From an uncultured Lachnospiraceae bacterium (GTDB lineage Bacteria; Bacillota; Clostridia; Lachnospirales; Lachnospiraceae), in contig CANREG010000029.1 in assembly GCA_947629565.1 (NCBI GenBank), positions 1 through 33,691 of the forward strand: a stretch of 33,691 bases of DNA. The letters are read 5' to 3'. Under the pieces are notes generated by a model, which ran no database searches, was not told the DNA's origin, and saw only the letters and a list, made by a program, of their open reading frames with translations. Of this stretch, positions 25,021 to 33,682 are shown in pieces (within the stretch, counting starts at the first letter, position 1; each line of letters begins with the position of its first letter). The translations under genes and the position numbers were made by a program.

Positions 25021-25839
25021 ATGAAGAAATTACGCTTTTTGTACCAGACATGGTATACATTTGACATTCCCATATACGACCACTCCTATACCCTTAAGAT
25101 TTTCCCCAGAGAAAATGAGAGGCAGTATATAGAGTCGCTGGTTGAGACCATGAGCTATGGCAGCAGCCACAGTTATTCTTTTGATGCCTTTGGCAATAAG
25201 ACGGTATACGGATATATGGGGGAGCCCCACGACCAGTTCGGTTTTGAAATAAGCGGAATCGCAGTGGTGGACGGGGAGAAAAAAGAGAGGGATTCCCGGC
25301 TGCTTTCTCTGTTCCGCTCCCCTTCCTCCATGACACAGCCGGCCCCGGTTTTGCGGGAGGCATTAAAGGCGGCCTGTGATAACTGCTTGGAAAAATCCTG
25401 TTATAAAAAAAGTTTTGACAAGCTGACTACGGTGGAAAAGGTTATGTACCTGTCAGATTGTTGCCATGAAAGCCTTACCTATACGCCGGAGGTGACGGAT
25501 ATCTTTACCAGCGCAGCGGAGGCGCTAACCCTTGGCAGGGGCGTCTGTCAGGATTATGCCCATATTCTGTTGGCGTTTTTACGGCTGCTGCATATCCCCG
25601 CCAGATATGTGGTAGGTTTTATGTCCGGGGAAGGCTATACCCATGCATGGGTGGAGGCCTGGTGCGACGGCTGCTGGCAGGGCGTAGATCCCACAAATGC
25701 AAAGCTCATAGACGAGGGCTACATCAAGTTATCCCATGGGCGGGATTATAACGATACCGTGGTGTGCAAAGGGCATTTTTACGGGCAGGCGAAGCAGAGC
25801 CAGAAAATACGGGTACAGGTAGAAGAACTGCCGGGCTGA
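25021..25839 (+). CDS. transglutaminase-like cysteine protease/amidase
   Basis: The 272-residue protein has an N-terminal beta domain typical of bacterial transglutaminase-like proteins (about 1-90) and a C-terminal papain-fold core with a complete triad: Cys176 (GRGVCQDYAHI), His208 (YTHAWVEAW) and Asp223 (GVDPTNAK). Such enzymes hydrolyse or transfer amide bonds. No signal peptide is visible, so it acts in the cytoplasm. It is third in the ATP-grasp/alpha-E/transglutaminase trio, 30 bases after alpha-E with AAGGA upstream. Its last codons are part of a 66-bp tandem duplication. Confidence 0.9.
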   Translation: MKKLRFLYQTWYTFDIPIYDHSYTLKIFPRENERQYIESLVETMSYGSSHSYSFDAFGNKTVYGYMGEPHDQFGFEISGIAVVDGEKKERDSRLLSLFRSPSSMTQPAPVLREALKAACDNCLEKSCYKKSFDKLTTVEKVMYLSDCCHESLTYTPEVTDIFTSAAEALTLGRGVCQDYAHILLAFLRLLHIPARYVVGFMSGEGYTHAWVEAWCDGCWQGVDPTNAKLIDEGYIKLSHGRDYNDTVVCKGHFYGQAKQSQKIRVQVEELPG

Positions 25840-25922
25840 TATCATTTAGCCGGTATGCATAGAAGGATACGGATATGGGTGCAGACAGAAGAATGGCCGG
25901 ACTGATATCATTTAGTCGGTAT
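25808..25922 (+). repeat. 66-bp-period imperfect tandem duplication with paired hairpins
   Basis: The segment 25808-25856, holding the end of the transglutaminase gene, recurs at 25874-25922 with about six substitutions; CTGATATCATTTAG is identical at 25836 and 25902. Each copy can fold a small hairpin (25831-25853; 25897-25919) with one bulged G. Inside the stem a G-C pair in copy 1 becomes A-T in copy 2, a compensatory change. The second copy is non-coding if the following gene starts at its strong ribosome site. Confidence 0.75.
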
Positions 25923-25961
25923 ATGGATATATTGAAAAAAAGAAAAAACGAGGAGGGCATT

Positions 25962-26891
25962 ATGATAAAGGAAGTAGCAAGAGTAGGGCTTCCCTTTGAT
26001 GAGACGCTTACGATAAAAAAACACAGGATGCAGCCGGAAAATCTGACCGGAAACGAAAAAAGGATAAGCATTGTCACCGGGATTCATGGTGACGAGCTAG
26101 AGGGACAGTATGTCTGCTATGAGTTAAGCAGGAGAATCCGGGATGAGGAGGGGATGCTAAGCGGTATTGTGGACATCTATCCGGCGATCAATCCGCTTGG
26201 GGTGGATTCCATTACCCGGGGGATTCCCATGTTTGATCTGGATATGAACCGCATATTTCCGGGAAATAAGGAGGGCTCGATGGCAGAATATGTGGCCGCA
26301 GAGGTGATTGATGACATAAAGGGCAGCGACGTGTGCATAGACATTCACGCCAGCAATATTTATCTGAAGGAGCTGATGCAGGTGCGAATCAGCGAGATGA
26401 CGGCAAAGACGCTGGTGCCCCTGGCAAGGCGGTTGAATATTGATTACATATGGGTGCATCAGGCCGCTACGGTGTTGGAATCTACCCTTGCCCATTCCCT
26501 AAACAGCATCGGCACGAAGACGCTGGTGGTGGAAATGGGCGTTGGCATGCGGATTACAAAGGAGCTTGGCGATCAGTTAGTGGACGGGATTTTTGTGCTG
26601 ATGAAGGACTTAGGGATCTGGCAGGGTGAGGTGATTACGCCGAGAAAACCCATTGAATCCGAGGACGGCAACGTCCATTTTCTGAATGCGGCGGCATCGG
26701 GAATTTTTCTTCCCGGCACGAGTCACTGTAAAGAGGTGCAAAACGGAGAATTAGTGGGAGAGGTGGTGGATCCTTTGTCCGGCAGGGTGCTGCAAAAGGT
26801 GTATTCCCCCTGTAAGGGATTGGTATTTACGCTACGCGAGTTTCCGGTAGTCTATGAGGGCTCCCTGCTTGGAAGGATACTGGCAGACTAG
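25962..26891 (+). CDS. AstE/AspA-type M14 metallo-deacylase or carboxypeptidase, apparently active
   Basis: The 309-residue protein belongs to the succinylglutamate desuccinylase/aspartoacylase branch of the M14 zinc carboxypeptidases. It keeps the metal site His42-Gly-Asp-Glu45 (TGIHGDELEG), a third ligand His129 (DIHAS), the substrate-site motif MNRIFPG and a candidate catalytic Glu191 (VVEMGVG). A C-terminal beta domain follows. Likely reaction: release of an acyl or amino-acid group from an amide; substrate unknown. AGGAGG (25951-25956) five bases before the ATG sets the start; an in-frame ATG at 25875 lies in the duplicated segment and has no such site. It probably shares a transcript with the trio upstream. 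Confidence 0.88.
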   Translation: MIKEVARVGLPFDETLTIKKHRMQPENLTGNEKRISIVTGIHGDELEGQYVCYELSRRIRDEEGMLSGIVDIYPAINPLGVDSITRGIPMFDLDMNRIFPGNKEGSMAEYVAAEVIDDIKGSDVCIDIHASNIYLKELMQVRISEMTAKTLVPLARRLNIDYIWVHQAATVLESTLAHSLNSIGTKTLVVEMGVGMRITKELGDQLVDGIFVLMKDLGIWQGEVITPRKPIESEDGNVHFLNAAASGIFLPGTSHCKEVQNGELVGEVVDPLSGRVLQKVYSPCKGLVFTLREFPVVYEGSLLGRILAD

Positions 26892-26930
26892 ATACCCGTT
26901 ATCATAATCACCATTTAAGGAGTAAATGAA

Positions 26931-27857
26931 ATGAGAAGAGAGATATTATTTGAACTGTCCTCGCCTTACCGGGATGATTTCCGTATCCGGGGATATCATT
27001 TTGGCAAGGGAGAAAAGGCAGTGTGCATTGTAGGCGCCACGAGAGGAAATGAAATCCAGCAGGTATATATTGCGGGACAACTGGTGCGGCGGTTAAAGGA
27101 ATTAGAACAGGAGGGAAAGGTTATTGAGGGCAGGGAAATCTTAGTGGTGCCCTCCTTAAATCCCTTTTCCATGAATATTGGGAAACGGTTTTGGGTGCAG
27201 GATAACACAGATATCAACCGCATGTTTCCCGGATATAATTTAGGCGAAACCACCCAGCGGATTGCCGCGGGCGCCTTTGAACAGATTAAGGATTATGCCA
27301 TTGGCATTCAGTTTGCCAGCTTTTACATATCCGGGGACTTTATTCCCCATGTCCGCATGATGAAAACCGGACTGGAAAATGTGGAGATGGCAAAGGATTT
27401 TTCCCTGCCCTATGTGGCGGTGAGAAATCCCCGTCCTTTTGATACCACTACCCTGAATTATAACTGGCAGATATGGAATACCAACGCCTTTTCTATCTAT
27501 GCCGTGGATACGGAGCGGATTAATATGGAGGCGGCGAAGCTTACTGTAGAATCGGTGCTGACCTTTCTTGGCCGACAGGGAATGATTGATTATGAACCGA
27601 CAGCGGTAACGGAATCGGTTATCGTGGAGGAAGACGAGATCTTTAATATAAAAACGCCGAAAGCGGGACTGTTCCAATCTCTGGTAACGGTGGGAGAATT
27701 GGTAAAAGAGGGGCAGCCCATGGCGAATATTATTGCGCCTTATGAGGGGGAGATTGTGGAGACACTGAAAGCTGATAAGAGCGGCAGGGTGTTCTTTATT
27801 CAGGACGCCCCCTTTATTCTGGAAAAGACGCTGGCGTTTAAGATGATTGTGGAATAA
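26931..27857 (+). CDS. AstE/AspA-like M14 protein lacking metal ligands, probable pseudoenzyme
   Basis: This 308-residue paralogue of the gene just before it has the same length and layout, including INRMFPG and a lipoyl-like C-terminal beta domain (about 240-300, EGQPMANIIAPYEGEIVETLKADKSG). The HxxE metal site is Arg38-Gly-Asn-Glu41, so the first His is lost. The position of the second His is Gln127 (GIQFAS), and the catalytic Glu region reads AVDTERI. Zinc hydrolysis therefore looks lost or radically changed. The frame is intact with a good ribosome site (AAGGAG), so it is not a decayed gene. It may bind or regulate its active neighbour; that is inference. Confidence 0.82.
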   Translation: MRREILFELSSPYRDDFRIRGYHFGKGEKAVCIVGATRGNEIQQVYIAGQLVRRLKELEQEGKVIEGREILVVPSLNPFSMNIGKRFWVQDNTDINRMFPGYNLGETTQRIAAGAFEQIKDYAIGIQFASFYISGDFIPHVRMMKTGLENVEMAKDFSLPYVAVRNPRPFDTTTLNYNWQIWNTNAFSIYAVDTERINMEAAKLTVESVLTFLGRQGMIDYEPTAVTESVIVEEDEIFNIKTPKAGLFQSLVTVGELVKEGQPMANIIAPYEGEIVETLKADKSGRVFFIQDAPFILEKTLAFKMIVE

Positions 27858-27892
27858 ATCGGTTTTTGAAATGAAAATAATGGGAATAAACC

Positions 27893-27921
27893 TTGCCTGC
27901 CATTTTTATTTTTGTTAGAAT
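27893..27921 (+). promoter_or_regulatory. sigma-A promoter of the AAA-ATPase gene
   Basis: TTGCCT (27893-27898) and TAGAAT (27916-27921) have a 17-bp, T-rich spacer. The leader to the ATG at 27966 is about 38 bases. It separates this gene from the M14 pair. Confidence 0.72.
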
Positions 27922-27965
27922 ACTGTCAAAAGGCACATAATGACTCTATGTCCGGAGGTGACAGT

Positions 27966-29657
27966 ATGGCAAGAGTAATTTCAATCGGAGCGCAGGATTT
28001 TGAAAGCATTATTTTAAAAAATTGTTTCTATGTGGATAAAACGGATTTTATTAAGGAATGGTGGGATAGTCAGGATGTTGTGACCTTGATTACCCGCCCC
28101 AGGCGTTTTGGGAAAACCCTTAATATGAGTATGCTTGACAGATTTTTCAATATTCGTTACGGGGAACAGGGAGAGCTGTTTAGAGGTCTTAATATCTGGA
28201 AAGAGGAGCGATATCGAAAGATACAGGGAACATGGCCGGTAATCAGCCTGTCTTTTGCAGGAGTTAAGGAAAAAGACTACGAGGGAACCGTGTACAGTAT
28301 TTGTAAAATATTAAGAAGACTGTATGCACAGTGCAATTATCTGATGGAGTCGGATCAATTTACAGACGGAGAAAAGGCGGAATTCAGAAAGATGGCGGAC
28401 GAGATGCCGGAGCGTGATGCGCCGGCAGCATTAAATGTACTGTGCGAATATATGTGCCGCTACTATGGGAAGAAAGTCATTATCCTGTTGGACGAATACG
28501 ATACGCCATTGCAGGAGGCTTATGTAAAAGGATATTGGAAGGAGTTGGTTTCCTTCACAAGGAATCTGTTCAATTCTGCATTTAAGACGAACCCGTATCT
28601 TGAACGGGCAATTATGACCGGCATTACAAGAGTGAGCAGGGAATCTATGTTTTCTGATCTGAATAACCTGAATGTGATTACTACAACTTCAGACGAATAT
28701 GCTACCGCCTTTGGCTTTACAGAGGAAGAAGTGTTTGCTGCTATGGACGAGATGGGACTGGCGGACAAAGAGGGAGTGAAAAGCTGGTATGACGGTTTTA
28801 CAATAGGAGAATACAGGGATATTTATAACCCATGGTCTGTGGTTAATTATCTTGATAAAGGAAAATTAAAACCCTACTGGGCTAATACCAGTTCCAATTC
28901 CCTTGTGGGAAATCTATTGCAAAAAAGCGATCAGGGTATCAAGATGCAGTTTGAACAATTGCTTTCAGGGCAGCCGATACACAGTGTGATTGATGAAGAG
29001 ATTGTATATGACCAGTTAGACGATAATCCGGAGGCGATCTGGAGTCTGCTGCTTGCATCAGGATATCTTAAGGTAAACAGTATTGTGGATGACGAATATG
29101 AATTGTGCCTTACCAACTACGAAGTAAAAAAGATGTTTAACAGAATGGTAAAAGAGTGGTTTGCCAAGGACAGTACAAACTACAATGGCTTCATTCATGC
29201 GCTGCTTAAGGGAGATTTGGAAGAAATGAATGCTTATATGGAGAGAGTGTGCCTGTCTATGTTCAGTTTCTTTGACAGCGGGACACATCTTTCGGAGGAA
29301 AGCAGGCCGGAGGGGTTTTATCATGGTTTTGTGTTAGGCCTTTTGGTTGACCTTACAGGGAGATATGCGGTGACATCTAATCGGGAAAGCGGATTTGGAA
29401 GGTATGATGTGATGTTAGAGCCCCTTAACAAAGAGGAAGATGGCATTATACTGGAATTCAAGGTGCATAACCCGAAGAAAGAAGAGTGCATGGAGGATAC
29501 GGTAAAGGCTGCTTTGCAGCAGATTGAGGAAAAACACTATGAACAAATATTGCTTGACCATGGCATTTCACGTAATAGAATCCGCAAATATGGCTTTGCA
29601 TTTAAAGGGAAAGCAGTGCTGATTGGCGGACAGGGCGATATTATTTCATTCAATTGA
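27966..29657 (+). CDS. AAA-ATPase/PD-(D/E)XK nuclease family protein, role unknown
   Basis: The 563-residue protein has an N-terminal AAA-ATPase-like domain (PF09820 type): FYVDKTDFIKEWW, an atypical Walker A TRPRRFGKTLNMS (about 42-54) and Walker B IILLDEYDTPL. A C-terminal PD-(D/E)XK nuclease-like domain carries GRYDVMLEP and IILEFKVHN, matching the D...ExK core. This family is abundant and often multi-copy in gut Firmicutes and Bacteroides, with no settled function. GGAGG (27954-27958) supports the ATG at 27966 over upstream in-frame starts. It has its own promoter and sits between unrelated units, which suggests acquisition. No flanking repeats or integrase seen. Confidence 0.9.
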   Translation: MARVISIGAQDFESIILKNCFYVDKTDFIKEWWDSQDVVTLITRPRRFGKTLNMSMLDRFFNIRYGEQGELFRGLNIWKEERYRKIQGTWPVISLSFAGVKEKDYEGTVYSICKILRRLYAQCNYLMESDQFTDGEKAEFRKMADEMPERDAPAALNVLCEYMCRYYGKKVIILLDEYDTPLQEAYVKGYWKELVSFTRNLFNSAFKTNPYLERAIMTGITRVSRESMFSDLNNLNVITTTSDEYATAFGFTEEEVFAAMDEMGLADKEGVKSWYDGFTIGEYRDIYNPWSVVNYLDKGKLKPYWANTSSNSLVGNLLQKSDQGIKMQFEQLLSGQPIHSVIDEEIVYDQLDDNPEAIWSLLLASGYLKVNSIVDDEYELCLTNYEVKKMFNRMVKEWFAKDSTNYNGFIHALLKGDLEEMNAYMERVCLSMFSFFDSGTHLSEESRPEGFYHGFVLGLLVDLTGRYAVTSNRESGFGRYDVMLEPLNKEEDGIILEFKVHNPKKEECMEDTVKAALQQIEEKHYEQILLDHGISRNRIRKYGFAFKGKAVLIGGQGDIISFN

Positions 29658-29675
29658 TTTCAACAACTATTTTCC

Positions 29676-29704
29676 TTGTAACCCCGGTTAAATTGGTGTA
29701 CAAT
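29676..29704 (+). promoter_or_regulatory. sigma-A promoter of argH
   Basis: TTGTAA (29676-29681) and TACAAT (29699-29704) are 17 bp apart. The start would be near 29711 with a leader of about 58 bases. I do not see a convincing ArgR box or T-box leader around it. Confidence 0.72.
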
Positions 29705-29769
29705 TAAATAAGTATGTCCGGCAGCGAAAGATTCCGGATAATAACAGGGAAAGTGATGAGGATAAGAAA

Positions 29770-31149
29770 ATGGCACAGCTTTGGGGCGGAAGATTTACAA
29801 AGGAGACAGACCAGTTGGTATATAATTTTAACGCCTCTGTTTCTTTTGACCAGAAATTTTATAAAGAGGATATCGAGGGCAGCATGGCCCATGTGAAGAT
29901 GTTAGCGGCGGCAGGAATCCTGACGGAGGCGGAGCGGGACGAGATATTAGATGGCCTTAACGGGATTTTGGAGGATGTGGAAAAGGGAACCCTTCAGATC
30001 ACCGCTGAATATGAAGATATCCACAGCTTTGTGGAGGCCAATTTAATTGACCGGATTGGCGACACAGGAAAGAAGCTGCATACCGGGCGTTCCCGGAATG
30101 ACCAGGTGGCGTTAGATATGCGGCTTTATACCAGAAAGGAAATTGACAGCCTGAAAGAGCTGGTAAAGGAGCTTTTAGCGGTGCTGCATGCGCTGATGAA
30201 GGAGCATATGGATACCTATATGCCCGGCTTTACCCATTTGCAGAAGGCCCAGCCCATTACCCTGGCCCATCATCTTGGCGCTTATATGGAGATGTTTAAG
30301 CGGGATTACGGCAGGCTTTGCGACATTCGGGAGAGAATGAATTACTGTCCTTTGGGGGCGGGCGCCCTGGCCGGAACCACCTATCCTTTAGACCGGAATA
30401 TGACAGCCGAACTGCTTAATTTTAAGGGGCCGGCGTTGAACAGCATTGACTGTGTGTCTGACCGGGACTATCTGATTGAACTGCTTGGATGCCTTTCTAC
30501 GGTTATGATGCATTTAAGCCGGTTTTCCGAGGAAATTATCATATGGAATTCCAACGAGTACCGTTTTGTGGAATTAGATGACGCTTACAGTACCGGAAGC
30601 TCTATTATGCCCCAGAAGAAGAATCCTGACATTGCAGAGCTGGTAAGGGGAAAGACCGGACGGGTGTACGGGGCGTTAATGCAGATGCTTACCACGATGA
30701 AGGGGATTCCTCTTGCCTATAACAAGGATATGCAGGAGGATAAGGAGTTTGCCTTTGACGCCATGGATACGGCAAAGGGCTGTCTTGCATTATTTACGGG
30801 AATGATTAAGACGATGACCGTCAATAAGGAGAATATGCGGGAAAGTGCGAAAAAGGGCTTTACCAATGCCACAGATGCGGCGGATTATCTGGTAAACCAT
30901 GGTGTGCCATTTCGGGACGCCCATGGGATTGTGGGCCGTCTGGTGCTTTATTGTATCGAGAAGGATATCGCTTTAGAGGATATGAGCTTAGAGGAATATA
31001 AGAAGATTTCCCCGGTATTTGAGGAGGATATCTACGAGGCAATCAGTCTGGAGACCTGCGTGGAGAAACGGGAGACGATTGGCGCTCCGGGACGGAAGGC
31101 CATGGAGCAGGTGATTGCCATAAATGAAGAATATTTAAAGAGCCTGTAA
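29770..31149 (+). CDS. argH: argininosuccinate lyase ArgH
   Basis: ArgH splits argininosuccinate into arginine and fumarate, the last step of arginine synthesis. The 459-residue protein starts [26 protein letters not shown], has the [13 protein letters not shown] motif (about 109-121), TPFTHL-like [16 protein letters not shown], and the fumarase-superfamily signature [11 protein letters not shown] (about 277-287) with the catalytic Ser. GAGG (29758-29761) eight bases upstream supports the ATG. It stands without argG, which usually precedes it, so the pathway genes are scattered. Full length. Confidence 0.97.
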   Translation: MAQLWGGRFTKETDQLVYNFNASVSFDQKFYKEDIEGSMAHVKMLAAAGILTEAERDEILDGLNGILEDVEKGTLQITAEYEDIHSFVEANLIDRIGDTGKKLHTGRSRNDQVALDMRLYTRKEIDSLKELVKELLAVLHALMKEHMDTYMPGFTHLQKAQPITLAHHLGAYMEMFKRDYGRLCDIRERMNYCPLGAGALAGTTYPLDRNMTAELLNFKGPALNSIDCVSDRDYLIELLGCLSTVMMHLSRFSEEIIIWNSNEYRFVELDDAYSTGSSIMPQKKNPDIAELVRGKTGRVYGALMQMLTTMKGIPLAYNKDMQEDKEFAFDAMDTAKGCLALFTGMIKTMTVNKENMRESAKKGFTNATDAADYLVNHGVPFRDAHGIVGRLVLYCIEKDIALEDMSLEEYKKISPVFEEDIYEAISLETCVEKRETIGAPGRKAMEQVIAINEEYLKSL

Positions 31150-31203
31150 AAAGGTTTGCAGGGACAGAATAAGCACTGTTAAGATTCGGGAAGGGAGACA
31201 GAG

Positions 31204-31467
31204 ATGAATAATACAGATAAGGCTAAACTGGATGCGGCCAGACGGATGCTAAAGGGAAAGATTGCGATAGAAGAGGTTTCCATGATGATTGGACTCCCCG
31301 TCGAGAAGCTTAAGCCCATCAAAGATGAAATTGACGAGGAGGTCCGCAGGGTATACGGTAATGTGGATGCCTATGATTTTGGAACCGAGCCGATATTGTT
31401 TGAGGATTTTGACGACATTGGTTTAGACGAGGACCTGCCGGAGAATGGGCAGACAGAGGAAGAATAG
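31204..31467 (+). CDS. small acidic protein with HTH-like N-terminus
   Basis: This 87-residue protein has a helical N-terminal half, AARRMLKGKIAIEEVSMMIGLPVEKLKPI (residues 11-39), which resembles the short helix-turn-helix seen at the end of some transposase or Rpn-like proteins. The C-terminal half is strongly acidic (FEDFDDIGLDEDLPENGQTEEE). I do not recognise a specific family or function. AAGGGAGA precedes the ATG. It sits 54 bases after argH and its stop is 23 bases before nadB, so it is probably cotranscribed with one or both. Confidence 0.75.
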   Translation: MNNTDKAKLDAARRMLKGKIAIEEVSMMIGLPVEKLKPIKDEIDEEVRRVYGNVDAYDFGTEPILFEDFDDIGLDEDLPENGQTEEE

Positions 31468-31490
31468 CTTCAGTGCTGAGAGGACATGGG

Positions 31491-32801
31491 ATGAAAGAAG
31501 AGTTTGATGTAATTATTGTGGGAACCGGCGCGGCGGGGCTGTTTGCTGCGCTGCATCTGCCGACGGACAAACAGATTGCCATGCTGACCAAGGCAGGTCT
31601 TGAGGAAAGCGATTCCTTTCTGGCGCAGGGCGGTATCTGTGTACTGAAAAATGAAGAGGATTATCCGGGTTATTTTGAGGACACGATGATTGCGGGCCAT
31701 TATGAAAATAACCGGGAGTCAGTGGATATTATGATACGCTCCTCGCAGGAGATTATTAAAGAGCTGGTGGATTTTGGCGTAAAGTTTGAACGGGACCATG
31801 GAGAATTTCTCTATACCAGGGAGGGGGCCCACAGGGTTCCGAGAATTCTTTACCATGAGGATTTGACCGGAAAAGAGATTACCTCCAAGCTGTTAGCGGC
31901 GGTAAAAAAGCGGGAGAATATTACCCTTTTCGAGCATACTACCATGACGGACATTTTAGCTCAGGACAATACCTGTTATGGAATTGCGGCGGAGCTTTCC
32001 GACGGGCGGATGATGAGGCTTTACAGCGATTATACCATATGGGCCAGCGGCGGGATTGGGGGACTTTACACCAACTCCACGAATTTCCGGCATTTAACCG
32101 GGGATGCATTGGCAATCGCCCTTAAGCATAATATTGAACTTTTGAATTTGGATTATGTGCAGATTCACCCTACAACCTTTTATTCCGAAAAGCCGGGCAG
32201 AAGGTTTTTGATCTCTGAATCCCTGCGGGGGGAAGGGGCTGTGCTTTATGACAGGAACCATGAGCGGTTTGTGGACGAGCTGCTGCCAAGAGACCTGCTG
32301 ACCGAGGCAATCTATAAGCAGATGGAAAAGGACGGCACCGACTATGTGCTGTTATCTTTAGAAAAAATGCCGACGGAGGAGATTAAGAAACGGTTTCCCA
32401 ATATATACCGGCAATGCCTGGAGGAAGGCTATGATATGACGAAGGACTGTATTCCGGTAGTACCGGCCCAGCATTATTTTATGGGCGGCGTCAAGGTAGA
32501 CCGGAACGGCGCCACTTCCATGAACCGGCTCTATGCCGCCGGAGAGACGGCGTGCAACGGTGTACATGGGGCAAACCGGCTGGCCAGCAATTCCCTCTTA
32601 GAAAGTCTGGTCTGGGCCAAGCGCGCGGCGGTTCAAATCGGGGAGCGGTATGCAGCGCTTGACGGGGAGAAAAGCCGGAGTTATTTTGAGGAACAGGAAG
32701 GGGCCGCTTTGCAGCCTTATGAGGAATTAAAGGAGGCGTATCACGGCAGCGTGCGCCGGGAAATACAAGAAGCCGCAAGGAGAAGAGGAGAGAAAAAGTA
32801 G
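31491..32801 (+). CDS. nadB: L-aspartate oxidase NadB
   Basis: NadB oxidises L-aspartate to iminoaspartate with FAD, the first step of de novo NAD synthesis. The 436-residue protein has the FAD-binding IIVGTGAAGLFAAL near the start, DSFLAQGGI, the EGAHRVPRILYHEDLTGKEI active-site segment, IHPTTFY, AQHYFMGGVKVD and GANRLASNSLLESLVWAKRAA. It is shorter than the E. coli enzyme (540), with most of the C-terminal helical extension missing, as in several clostridial forms. I chose ATG 31491, seven bases after GAGAGG (31478-31483). Its stop codon abuts the nadC start. Confidence 0.93.
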   Translation: MKEEFDVIIVGTGAAGLFAALHLPTDKQIAMLTKAGLEESDSFLAQGGICVLKNEEDYPGYFEDTMIAGHYENNRESVDIMIRSSQEIIKELVDFGVKFERDHGEFLYTREGAHRVPRILYHEDLTGKEITSKLLAAVKKRENITLFEHTTMTDILAQDNTCYGIAAELSDGRMMRLYSDYTIWASGGIGGLYTNSTNFRHLTGDALAIALKHNIELLNLDYVQIHPTTFYSEKPGRRFLISESLRGEGAVLYDRNHERFVDELLPRDLLTEAIYKQMEKDGTDYVLLSLEKMPTEEIKKRFPNIYRQCLEEGYDMTKDCIPVVPAQHYFMGGVKVDRNGATSMNRLYAAGETACNGVHGANRLASNSLLESLVWAKRAAVQIGERYAALDGEKSRSYFEEQEGAALQPYEELKEAYHGSVRREIQEAARRRGEKK

Positions 32802-33647
32802 ATGGAATTAATGAATTTAAATGTGGACAATCTGATTTTACAGGCATTGCGGGAGGATATTACCAGCGAGGATATTACCACCAACTCGGTTATGCGGGAA
32901 TACCGGAAAGGGCAGGTGGAACTGATTTGTAAGCAGGACGGCATTATTGCCGGACTTGGCGTATTTAAGCGGGTGTTTGAGCTGCTTGACGACGGGACAG
33001 AATTTGATATTGCCGTAACGGATGGGGACAGTGTGCAGAATGGACAGCATATCGGAAAGATTACCGGGGATATCCGGGTGCTGTTAGAGGGAGAACGGAC
33101 TGCCCTTAATTTTTTGCAGAGAATGAGCGGAATCGCCACCTATACCCACTCCATTGCCACGCTGTTAGAGGGCAGCCGGACGAAGCTGTTAGATACCAGA
33201 AAAACCACGCCGAATATGCGAGTGTTTGAGAAGTATGCAGTAAAGGCAGGCGGCGGATATAACCACCGCTTCAATTTGTCGGATGGCATTTTGTTAAAGG
33301 ATAACCATATCGGGGCGGCGGGAAGCGTCAAAAAGGCCATAGAGATGGCAAAGGAATATGCCCCCTTTGTCCGGAAGATTGAAGTGGAGGTTGAAAACCT
33401 TGATATGGTGAAGGAAGCCCTTGAAGCCGGTGCGGATATTATCATGCTTGACAATATGGATAAGGAAACCATGAAGGAAGCTGTGCGGCTCATTGACGGC
33501 AGAGCACAGACGGAGTGCTCCGGCAATGTAACGAAAGAGAATGTGGGGGATTTGGTGGATATTGGGGTGGACTATATTTCCTCCGGGGCCCTGACTCATT
33601 CTGCGCCGATATTGGATTTGTCCTTGAAGGGGCTGCATGCGATTTGA
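32802..33647 (+). CDS. nadC: nicotinate-nucleotide pyrophosphorylase NadC
   Basis: NadC (quinolinate phosphoribosyltransferase) makes nicotinate mononucleotide from quinolinate and PRPP. The 281-residue protein has EDITSEDITTNS, GERTALNFLQRMSGIAT, LDTRKTTPNMRVFEKYAVKAGGGYNHRFNLSDGILLKDNHI in pieces typical of the family, EVEVENL, IIMLDNM and the closing GVDYISSGALTHSAPILDLSLK. The ATG directly follows the nadB stop with zero spacing, so translation is coupled. nadA, the quinolinate synthase, is not in the window. Confidence 0.97.
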   Translation: MELMNLNVDNLILQALREDITSEDITTNSVMREYRKGQVELICKQDGIIAGLGVFKRVFELLDDGTEFDIAVTDGDSVQNGQHIGKITGDIRVLLEGERTALNFLQRMSGIATYTHSIATLLEGSRTKLLDTRKTTPNMRVFEKYAVKAGGGYNHRFNLSDGILLKDNHIGAAGSVKKAIEMAKEYAPFVRKIEVEVENLDMVKEALEAGADIIMLDNMDKETMKEAVRLIDGRAQTECSGNVTKENVGDLVDIGVDYISSGALTHSAPILDLSLKGLHAI

Positions 33648-33682
33648 TGTATAGGTGAGGTATCGTGCAAAACAATTAAATT

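Noticed and set aside
29705..29769. T-box or ArgR-controlled leader ahead of argH
   Set aside because: The leader is under 70 bases, with no T-box core sequence and no paired ARG-box-like palindromes.
31441..31490. Riboswitch or NiaR operator ahead of nadB
   Set aside because: The gap to the preceding gene is only 23 bases and contains no structured element or dyad.
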